A stretch of DNA of 5,825 nucleotides, taken from NCBI GenBank assembly GCA_018812385.1, contig JAHJDU010000626.1, forward strand, positions 1 to 5,825, given 5' to 3'. Both the position numbers and the translations under genes were made by a program. Source of the DNA: Pseudomonadota bacterium. GTDB taxonomy: Bacteria > Desulfobacterota > Desulfobacteria > Desulfobacterales > Desulfobacteraceae. This document shows positions 1 to 4,732 of this stretch, piece after piece. The notes below the pieces were generated by a model that searched no databases, was not told the origin of the DNA, and worked only from the letters and a program-made list of their open reading frames with translations. How positions within the stretch are numbered: the stretch's first letter is position 1; the number at the start of each line of letters is the position of its first letter.

Positions 1-587
1 GCATCTGAAATGTAATCCATTGTCTCTTTGTCATTGGGATTGGCGCTTAATACTTTTTTGAATTCTACAATGGCATCGTCAAATTGTTGGCCCTTAAAAA
101 ATTCTATGGCCAATGTCTTATAAATTTTTGAACGTGTGTTTCCCTTTTCTATAGTATGCCTGATATATTTTTGAATATTCAGATTCTCGTTGGCCATTAA
201 TGCCTGTCGTGCCTTTATGTGTTCAGGCCAGAGTCGAAGTGAAATGAGAAGAGACCGTCTTTCTTCATTGTATTTTCCTTTTTTGTGTAAGAGAGTGCTT
301 TTAAGAAAGTGCTTCTCTGCAAGGGCTTGCAGCTGATGGATCATTCTAAGGATACCTTGTTCGGCTTCTTTATTTACGGGATCTGTTGTAAATGCCAGTT
401 CATAGTTTTTTCTGGCCTCAACAAACTCTTTTTGATGTTCCAGGTTAAGTGCTTTTTCATAAAATTCTGTGGCAAGATGATTTTTTTCCGTTTCCATGGT
501 TGCAGCCGGTTTTTTTACGGGAGTAGCACAGCCTATAAAAAACAGGCTGAAAACAAAAAAGATACAAATGCAGAGCTGCCTAGTCAT
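1..587 (-). CDS. TPR-type lipoprotein, C-terminus outside the window
   Basis: Reading leftward from ATG at 585-587, 195 codons are open and run off the window edge. The N-terminus has a charged start, a hydrophobic stretch (about residues 5-18) and FIGC with Cys20, a somewhat weak lipobox (Phe at -3), so a lipid-anchored envelope protein is likely. Helical-repeat segments of TPR type are visible at about residues 38-72 (FYEKALNLEHQKEFVEARKN), 92-124 (ending SLRLWPEHIKA) and 155-187 (FFKGQQFDDAIVEFKKVL then ANPND). Residues 141-154 (YIRHTIEKGNTRSK) also resemble the opening of a LysM motif. TPR proteins usually act as protein-protein scaffolds; no enzymatic motif is seen. The start is supported by a strong GGAGGA Shine-Dalgarno at 596-601. 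The gene overlaps the deacetylase stop by 8 bases, so the two are probably translationally coupled. The partner is unknown. Confidence 0.8.
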   Translation of the reverse strand, partial: MTRQLCICIFFVFSLFFIGCATPVKKPAATMETEKNHLATEFYEKALNLEHQKEFVEARKNYELAFTTDPVNKEAEQGILRMIHQLQALAEKHFLKSTLLHKKGKYNEERRSLLISLRLWPEHIKARQALMANENLNIQKYIRHTIEKGNTRSKIYKTLAIEFFKGQQFDDAIVEFKKVLSANPNDKETMDYISD

Positions 588-1125
588 TGATCTTGTCCTC
601 CAGTAAAAGAGATTGAAATGTTTCAAGGCTGGAGATAAATTCTGCCGGTTCCTGTGAAAGAATCTGATCTCTTAGAATCAGGAAAGGGTTTCTGAAAAAT
701 GGATTTCCACCACGGATAACCGATAAGCCGGCAGTATAGCCAGCCGTTTTGCAGATATTGATGACCGTTTGGTTGGTGCTGCCAAATGGGAACGCCAAAA
801 GAGTTGTGTTCTGGTCCAGTTTTGTATCCAGTATCTCTTTTGATTGCACAAGTTCATAGGTAATTCTCTGAATATAATCGGTCTCATTTTCTTCTGGTTT
901 CTGAACGGCAAGATCGGCATGGGAGATCGTGTGAGATCCGACTTCAAAACCAGCTGCTTTCATTTCACGAATCTGTTCCCATGTTAATGCACTGCCGCCT
1001 GACACAAACTCATTATAAATGAAAAGGGTTGCAGTAAATCCATATTGTTTGAGAATTGGAAAAGCAATGTCATAAACCGATTTATATCCGTCATCAATAG
1101 TAATGACCACAGATTTTTGGGGCAC
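580..1125 (-). CDS. Polysaccharide deacetylase (NodB) domain, C-terminal piece of a frameshifted gene
   Basis: This 181-residue frame holds nearly the whole catalytic NodB/carbohydrate esterase 4 domain. Motif 1 is TIDDGY (Asp11 likely base, Asp12 likely metal ligand). Motif 2 is GSHTISH (His65 and His69, metal ligands). AFPFG at about 110-114 stands where related PgaB/IcaB-like enzymes have a (Y/F)PYG motif. Family members remove acetyl groups from N-acetylglucosamine polymers such as peptidoglycan or exopolysaccharide. The first codon is a GTG at 1123-1125 with no good Shine-Dalgarno, and the family homology starts before it: in the same frame the upstream codons read IEYKKAVPQKS, which continues the end of the 1139-1600 frame. 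I therefore read it as the second half of one gene, 580-1600. It might be made alone by reinitiation, but would then lack its export signal. The catalytic assignment is strong; the polymer substrate is unknown. Confidence 0.85.
   Translation of the reverse strand: MPQKSVVITIDDGYKSVYDIAFPILKQYGFTATLFIYNEFVSGGSALTWEQIREMKAAGFEVGSHTISHADLAVQKPEENETDYIQRITYELVQSKEILDTKLDQNTTLLAFPFGSTNQTVINICKTAGYTAGLSVIRGGNPFFRNPFLILRDQILSQEPAEFISSLETFQSLLLEDKIND
596..601 (-). promoter_or_regulatory. Shine-Dalgarno of the TPR lipoprotein
   Basis: On the minus strand GGAGGA lies 8-9 bases upstream of the ATG at 585-587. It sits inside the last codons of the deacetylase gene. It decides the start of the TPR gene and shows that gene is translated although it has no intergenic space. 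Confidence 0.75.
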
Positions 1126-1156
1126 AGCTTTTTTGTATTCAATATTCCAGGAGCAT
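1123..1156 (-). other. Frameshift point inside the deacetylase gene
   Basis: On the minus strand the first frame ends MLLEY then TGA (1139-1141), while the +1 frame is open across the same bases and reads IEYKKAVPQKSVVITIDDGY. Family members run through here without a break. The shift must lie between the ATG codons near 1150-1157 and the TGA. No long homopolymer lies in that interval, and tRNA-Tyr on TAT could not re-pair on ATT, so a prfB-like programmed shift is unlikely. One extra base or two missing bases in the gene or in the assembly explains it best. Confidence 0.75.
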
Positions 1157-1600
1157 TTTCATGGTGATGACCCGGTAATGATTGTCTTTTAAATATTTCA
1201 TCTGCGAAGCAAAAACATCCTCAGGCATGCAGTACTGTGAGGAACAATTCTTTGAAAATTTATGATAACAAAGAATGGGTACTGTCTGATACCCATTTTT
1301 ATAAAGCCCGGCCTTGTTTTCAATCATAAGAGGGATCACAATGGTTTCACCCGTATGATAAAGGGCATCTTTATTAGCATCTTCAATCATCCATAGCTTT
1401 TTCTCATCTCCAAGAAATTTTTCGGCCAAAAGAGCTGGGGACATATTTTTTGTAAGGGTGCAGATGATATATTTGTCTGATTTGAAGGTGATTGGCATGT
1501 CTCTTTCTTCCGGAACGATTGTTTCCTTTGGTACACAGGAAGAAAGGCAGATAATGGCCATAAGTATGATCGTTTTTAAAACCGGGCTTGTTTTCATCAC
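1139..1600 (-). CDS. LysM-like lipoprotein N-terminal piece of the polysaccharide deacetylase
   Basis: This is a 153-residue frame with a textbook lipoprotein signal: hydrophobic residues 8-19 and lipobox LSSC with Cys22. Residues about 44-91 look like a LysM domain, starting YIICTLTKNMSPALLAEKFL, with a W/IEDAN segment and ending GETIVIPL. LysM domains bind N-acetylglucosamine glycans. From about residue 106 (PILCYHKF) the beginning of a polysaccharide deacetylase domain is seen, including QMKYLKDNHYRVITM; then the frame stops at TGA 1139-1141 just before the catalytic DDG motif. The missing part is in the +1 frame at 580-1125. GTG at 1598-1600 or ATG at 1595-1597 can be the start; AAGGA at 1611-1615 lies 10-13 bases upstream, overlapping the cyclase stop codon. 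Expected role when whole: an outer-envelope enzyme tethered to glycan while deacetylating it. Confidence 0.82.
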   Translation of the reverse strand: MMKTSPVLKTIILMAIICLSSCVPKETIVPEERDMPITFKSDKYIICTLTKNMSPALLAEKFLGDEKKLWMIEDANKDALYHTGETIVIPLMIENKAGLYKNGYQTVPILCYHKFSKNCSSQYCMPEDVFASQMKYLKDNHYRVITMKMLLEY

Positions 1601-1612
1601 ATATTACCGTCC

Positions 1613-3025
1613 TTAAGGGTTAGTAGTATCATCTGTACCGGGAATAATAAGCTTAAACACCTGGATTTTGATTTTTCGGCCTTTAATGGAAATTCGTCCT
1701 TTTTCTTGAAATTTGAAATCATCTGTTTTGTCTAAGTAATCATAGGTTTTACTGCTGATAAGGATTTCACCGGGATCAGCCAGGGATGTCAGCCGGGATG
1801 CAATATTGACATTATCGCCAATGACGGTGTATTCCATTTTCTTATTGGAGCCCAAATTCCCGGAAACCATTTCTCCTGTATTAATACCGATCCCAATTCT
1901 CAATACAGGTGCACCCTGGTTCGTTTTCAGAGCACTTTCTTCTATCAGGCTCATGATCTCAAGAGATGCTTTTACCGCATCCTTTGCATGGTTAGGGTTT
2001 TCTTTTGGAATACCGAAAACAGCCATGGCAGCATCCCCTACAAATTTATCAAGATGGCCGCCATGGCGGATAATGATGTCGGTTATCTTTGTGAAATGAT
2101 CATTGAGCATGTCAACGATAACTTCAGGCTCTTTGTCTTCAGAAAGAGCTGTAAAACCCCGGATATCCGTAAATAAAACCGTTGCTTCTTTTGAAGCGGC
2201 TTTCATCCAGTGACCTGAAGGGTTGGCCAGTATCATTTCAACAATTTCAGGAGCAACATACCGGCCAAAAGAATCTTTTATTTTTTCCTTGAGAGCAATA
2301 TCTCGTACCATTTGATTAAAGGCATCTGCAAGATCTCCAAGTTCATCGTTACTGGTTATATCTGCCTGGTGTTCATAATCTCCGGTGCCGAAGATTTCCA
2401 CGCTCTTTTTTAAAAGATTGATGGGATGTGAGAAATAAATACTGAACCCAAGGCTCATCAGAAGTGCCAAAAAGATAATTACCACAAAGGATATCAAAAT
2501 ATATTTTTTTGACTGTGCAATATTTTTTTCAATGAGTTTCTGGGAAATCACAATTCGGACCGTTCCAATGTCGATATTTTGATATGTCAGCGGTTTTTCT
2601 AAGAATAAAGACTCATTTTTATCAATTCCAAATGTACTGAAAAGAATACCCTGGGCATTTATTTTGCTTTTTGAAAGATTGCCTGGCGGCTCATAATTTT
2701 TATTGACCTGATCAAGATCGCTGTGGGCAACAATTATATTTTTCTGGTTGGTAATACTGGCCATGACAATTTGTTCATTCTCTGAAATATCTTTTACGAG
2801 TTGAAACAAAGCAAGATCTTCTCCTGCCAATAGTTTATCCGGAGCATTTTTGGCCATGATATGGATAAGACTTTCACCAAAATTGATCAACTGGTCCTTG
2901 AATTGATTTTTTTGAACATTTGATACTAAAAATCCAATAGAAGAAATAATAACGATGACCAGAAGGCATGAAAAAACCATCAATTTTATGAATATCGGAA
3001 CTTTTATTTTTGTTTTGTTTTTCAT
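1613..3025 (-). CDS. Membrane-bound class III adenylate cyclase with sensor and HAMP domains
   Basis: The 470-residue protein probably makes cAMP from ATP. Order: short cytoplasmic tail, TM1 (about 13-34), an extracytoplasmic sensor region (about 35-173), TM2 (about 175-198), HAMP linker (about 199-250, with SHPINLLKKSV and NDELGDLADAFNQM), then the class III cyclase domain (about 275-460). Catalytic residues are all present: metal-binding Asp287 (FTDIRGFT) and Asp331 (KFVGDAAMAVFG), purine-selecting Lys327 with Thr400 (EYTVIGDNVNIASRL), Asn407 and Arg411. The Lys/Thr pair points to ATP and to class IIIb, a subclass known for bicarbonate response in some members; that is family knowledge, untested here. 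The sensor region is not a fold I can name. It heads a minus-strand cluster, ending 12 bases before the deacetylase start. The ATG at 3023-3025 has only a weak Shine-Dalgarno. The gene appears intact. Confidence 0.93.
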   Translation of the reverse strand: MKNKTKIKVPIFIKLMVFSCLLVIVIISSIGFLVSNVQKNQFKDQLINFGESLIHIMAKNAPDKLLAGEDLALFQLVKDISENEQIVMASITNQKNIIVAHSDLDQVNKNYEPPGNLSKSKINAQGILFSTFGIDKNESLFLEKPLTYQNIDIGTVRIVISQKLIEKNIAQSKKYILISFVVIIFLALLMSLGFSIYFSHPINLLKKSVEIFGTGDYEHQADITSNDELGDLADAFNQMVRDIALKEKIKDSFGRYVAPEIVEMILANPSGHWMKAASKEATVLFTDIRGFTALSEDKEPEVIVDMLNDHFTKITDIIIRHGGHLDKFVGDAAMAVFGIPKENPNHAKDAVKASLEIMSLIEESALKTNQGAPVLRIGIGINTGEMVSGNLGSNKKMEYTVIGDNVNIASRLTSLADPGEILISSKTYDYLDKTDDFKFQEKGRISIKGRKIKIQVFKLIIPGTDDTTNP

Positions 3026-3118
3026 CTGATAAGTTTCTTTACCATTTTAATTTGATTGAAACCTTCCGGGCATGATATGTTGTAGCTATATTATTTTTCT
3101 TCATAGATTCAAAATTCC

Positions 3119-3124
3119 ATTATA
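3119..3124 (-). promoter_or_regulatory. Possible -10 box for the cyclase operon
   Basis: A perfect TATAAT reads on the minus strand about 93 bases upstream of the cyclase ATG. No good -35 hexamer stands at 16-18 bases; TTGATT occurs only 13 bases away. In such AT-rich DNA this may be chance. It is the best sigma-70-like candidate seen between the cyclase and the hydrolase. Confidence 0.3.
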
Positions 3125-3236
3125 TGGGATAGGCCAAAATCAAATTTTCAAATCTTCCATTACTGTATAATTGGAGACAAAAATTACCCACTATTAAAAT
3201 TCTTATACCGAAAATCACAGTAATATAAATAATGGT

Positions 3237-3299
3237 GCAAAGTAAATAAATTTTTAAAAAATTAATTCAATTATATGAGAAAAAGCAAAAGTAAATAAA
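3237..3299. repeat. Imperfect direct repeat, two copies
   Basis: GCAAAGTAAATAAA at 3237-3250 recurs as GCAAAAGTAAATAAA at 3285-3299, differing by one extra A, with starts 48 bases apart. The composition is simple and AT-rich, so it may be chance or a pair of binding sites. No third copy was seen. Confidence 0.4.
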
Positions 3300-3374
3300 C
3301 CAAGGCCCCCATTCAACTTGATAGAGTTACCCGACCAAAAAAAAATATTTTATGCAATGTGCAGATCAAAAAAA

Positions 3375-3407
3375 GGCCCCCCCGGGCACATTATGTACTA
3401 TGTGGCC
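3375..3407 (-). terminator. Possible second hairpin with T7 tract
   Basis: On the minus strand GGCCACAT (3400-3407) can pair with ATGT (3388-3391) and, past a bulge, GGCC (3375-3378), directly followed by seven T (3374-3368). The bulge of about nine bases makes it a weak terminator. It lies just downstream of the better hairpin at 3413-3451 and could be a backup. Confidence 0.3.
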
Positions 3408-3412
3408 AAATG

Positions 3413-3451
3413 AAAAAAATAAACACGATGCAGCGATCAGGCTGCATGTGT
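3413..3451 (-). terminator. Intrinsic terminator reading leftward
   Basis: On the minus strand an 11-base stem (ACACATGCAGC paired with GCTGCATCGTGT, one bulged base) closes a six-base loop (3435-3440). It is followed at once by TTTATTTTTTT (3423-3413). It would stop transcripts from the hydrolase gene, whose stop codon is about 190 bases upstream, and insulate the cyclase operon. In the plus direction the T run comes 15 bases too late to serve. Confidence 0.6.
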
Positions 3452-3638
3452 CATATTAATATTATATTTTTTTCTTCATTCAAAAGGTTTTATAAAATTA
3501 TATGTCTGTAGAAGATACCCTGTCATTTTATCGGCTGCCAGAAATATTTTTTTGTATCATAGATCTTTCTTCTTTTCCTGTTCTTCTATCTCGCCCTTTT
3601 ATTGGCAACAGTGATTATATAAAATCTTTGCCATGTCT

Positions 3639-3995
3639 TCAATCACCCATGTGATTTGCCATTGCCTCTAAGATGTCAGACCAATAAGCTTCTAAGTTTG
3701 GTATTGCATGTCCCATTCCTTTGATTATTTTTAATTCTGAATTGGGTATTGCTGCAGCGGTGGCTTTTCCCCCTGCCAATGGAATCACGGGATCATCATC
3801 TCCATGTATAATAAGTACCGGGATTGCTAATTTTTCAAGATCTGAAGCCCTATCCTTTTGGGTCATAATAGCAAGGTATTGTCTTGCGACACCCTCTGGA
3901 CAAAAAGATCTGTCATATGATTGGGCCGCCAGGCTTCGATGAAAATCGTCATCAAAAGGAAGACCGGTCCCGGAAATTAATTTAAAATATTTCAT
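3639..3995 (-). pseudogene. N-terminally truncated alpha/beta hydrolase
   Basis: The 118 residues match the C-terminal part of alpha/beta-fold hydrolases, which normally have about 280-300 residues. Visible are GLPFDDDFHRSLAAQSYDRS, then GVARQYLAIMTQKDR, the acid loop IPVLIIHGDDDPVIPL with its catalytic Asp (about residues 69-72), the segment TAAAIPNSELKIIKG, and the catalytic His in GMGHAIP (about residue 96). The oxyanion region and the GxSxG nucleophile elbow are absent, so no hydrolysis is expected. An in-frame TAA lies two codons before the ATG at 3993-3995, and I found no continuation in the other frames. A G5 Shine-Dalgarno-like run at 4005-4009 precedes the ATG, so a short protein may still be made. 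Substrate cannot be told; the C-terminal style recalls the aclacinomycin methylesterase-like group. I read it as a deletion product. Confidence 0.78.
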
Positions 3996-4028
3996 TTCTT
4001 ATCACCCCCAAAAGGACTTTATCTAACC

Positions 4029-4066
4029 ATTTAGCGGAAATGCCAATCTTGGCATTTCCGCTAAAT
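4029..4066. repeat. Perfect 18-bp inverted repeat with 2-base centre
   Basis: ATTTAGCGGAAATGCCAA (4029-4046) and TTGGCATTTCCGCTAAAT (4049-4066) are exact reverse complements separated by TC. Neither side is followed by a T tract, so it is not a typical intrinsic terminator. It sits 34 bases upstream of the truncated hydrolase, between divergent gene remnants. It could be an operator, a cruciform-forming site, or the end/junction of a lost mobile element. No other copy is in the window. Confidence 0.9.
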
Positions 4067-4299
4067 AGAGAATTATTAAAGGGCTTTGGTTTGTATCCAA
4101 TGACAGAATGCGGTGTATATGGTGATGCCGGCTTTGCAAATAGGCAAAAGATGCATCAATGTCCTTGACTTAGGGGAAGATATATGGTCTATCTGGTCTA
4201 ACAAAGGAAAAACAGATGAAATTTTGCATACCAGACAGATTTTATTTTTGATATTATTTTTATACTGGCCTGCCTGTTTTGCGCTAAAGTTTATTTTTA
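4067..4299. other. Stretch without a recognised gene
   Basis: No protein of known family is seen here. A 69-residue plus frame at 4113-4322 has a hydrophobic stretch near its end but no Shine-Dalgarno and overlaps the DAHP synthase remnant in another frame, so I do not call it. TTGACT at 4165-4170 resembles a plus-strand -35 box, but at 17 bases spacing the -10 (TCTATC) is poor. It may be further eroded sequence upstream of the DAHP synthase remnant. Confidence 0.5.
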
Positions 4300-4467
4300 A
4301 ACAAAAGCCCGGTCCCTGTTGAAAAAATCCAGGAAAAACTCAGACAGAAAAATCTTCTTGATACACTTATGATAGACTGTTCCCATGACAACTCAGGACA
4401 AAAATTCAAGGGACAGCCCTTTGTATTTAAAAGGAAAGATTATAGCAATGAAAACATCTTCATTTGA
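4300..4467 (+). pseudogene. Remnant of type I DAHP synthase (aroF/G/H family)
   Basis: The frame reads VPVEKIQEKLRQKNLLDT then LMIDCSHDNSGQKFKGQ, PFVFK and finally NENI before TGA at 4465-4467. This is the C-terminal third of 3-deoxy-7-phosphoheptulonate synthase, first enzyme of the shikimate pathway. MIDCSHDNSGQ matches the family's MIDFSHANSSK with its metal-binding His (His268 in E. coli AroG). Everything else is missing: the N-terminal barrel, the metal-binding Cys, Glu and Asp, and about 15 residues between FVFK and NENI. No start codon with a Shine-Dalgarno is present, and a TAA lies in frame at 4285-4287. A possible VLR just before that stop may be a trace of the family's ILRGG. The end of the remnant overlaps the methyltransferase start at 4448. 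It is surely non-functional. Confidence 0.72.
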
Positions 4468-4732
4468 AAAAAGAATAAAAAGAAGAATTATCGGAAGGGA
4501 GCATCAATTTTTTGCTGTTTGTTCACCTGGATTAAAAAAAGTCTGCCAAAATGAAATGCTTGCCCTGGGATTGCCTGAAGATCACTTGAAGATCACTCCT
4601 GGTGGTATTGAATTTAAAAGCAAACTTGAAACATGTTTATTGTTCAATCTTCATTTAGGGAGCCCTTCAAGAATTTTGATGCGGATCAGCCAGTTTAAAG
4701 CAGACTCTTTTGAAAAACTTGAAAAAAAATAG
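4448..4732 (+). CDS. THUMP-domain N-terminal piece of an RlmL/YpsC-type RNA methyltransferase
   Basis: From ATG 4448-4450 this frame gives 94 residues before TAG at 4730-4732. After a basic leader (FEKRIKRRIIGR) come FFAVCSPGLKKVCQNEMLAL, ITPGGIEF, LLFNLHLGSPSRILMRI and FKADSFEKLEKK. This is the typical entrance to a THUMP RNA-binding domain in the UPF0020 methyltransferase family. The protein continues in the -1 frame as IDDIDWILYLPKN, with SRLYHSDAIAQRC further on, so this is half of one gene of about 393 residues (4448-5628). An earlier in-frame ATG at 4385 would add 21 residues that belong to the overlapping DAHP synthase remnant read in another frame. I prefer 4448, which has AAGGAAAG at 4431-4438. 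Confidence 0.82.
   Translation: MKTSSFEKRIKRRIIGREHQFFAVCSPGLKKVCQNEMLALGLPEDHLKITPGGIEFKSKLETCLLFNLHLGSPSRILMRISQFKADSFEKLEKK
4722..4729 (+). other. A8 run at the methyltransferase frame break
   Basis: The frame reads GAA AAA AAA TAG. Slipping back one base on A AAA AAA, or one extra A in gene or transcript, gives GAA AAA AAA ATA GAC GAC, i.e. EKKIDDIDW, which restores the family sequence with no residue lost. The heptamer is in the proper phase for a -1 ribosomal shift. I see no strong upstream Shine-Dalgarno stimulator or downstream stem. Loss of one A or a homopolymer sequencing error is the simplest explanation. Confidence 0.8.

Larger units (their letters stand above)
3026..3638. other. 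Gene-free AT-rich spacer between cyclase and truncated hydrolase
   Basis: About 610 bases carry no open frame with recognisable protein character on either strand. It holds the possible cyclase promoter at its left end, an imperfect direct repeat (3237-3250 and 3285-3299), a C7 run (3377-3383) next to an A7 run, and two hairpins (3375-3407 and 3423-3451). Homopolymers of A and T are frequent. The part from 3452 to 3638 shows nothing I can name; it may be the decayed 3' flank of the hydrolase transcript. Confidence 0.6.

Noticed and set aside
309..590. Plus-strand open frame of 93 codons
   Set aside because: It lies opposite the TPR lipoprotein, has odd Cys/Phe-rich composition and no Shine-Dalgarno; it is the shadow of the real minus-strand gene.
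678..947. Minus-strand open frame of 89 codons
   Set aside because: It is nested in another frame of the NodB domain, whose conserved motifs show the correct frame.
1126..1141. prfB-like programmed +1 frameshift at TAT TGA
   Set aside because: tRNA-Tyr would not re-pair on the +1 codon ATT, and no Shine-Dalgarno-like stimulator lies just upstream; also the A6 run nearby is past the stop codon.
1806..2176. Two plus-strand open frames opposite the cyclase domain
   Set aside because: The minus strand here encodes the conserved class III cyclase core; the plus frames have no family likeness.
3535..3638. Very short minus-strand frame starting near 3632 downstream of the hydrolase
   Set aside because: It stops after about 11 codons and has no ribosome site.
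3721..3942. Plus-strand frame opposite the hydrolase
   Set aside because: The minus strand has clear hydrolase motifs (HGDDDP, GMGH).
4113..4322. Plus-strand frame of 69 codons with a hydrophobic segment
   Set aside because: No ribosome site and no family likeness; it overlaps the DAHP synthase remnant, and its hydrophobic part comes from T-rich DNA.
4385..4447. Longer start for the methyltransferase at 4385
   Set aside because: The extra 21 residues are DAHP synthase remnant read in another frame; family homology and a purine-rich ribosome site fit 4448.
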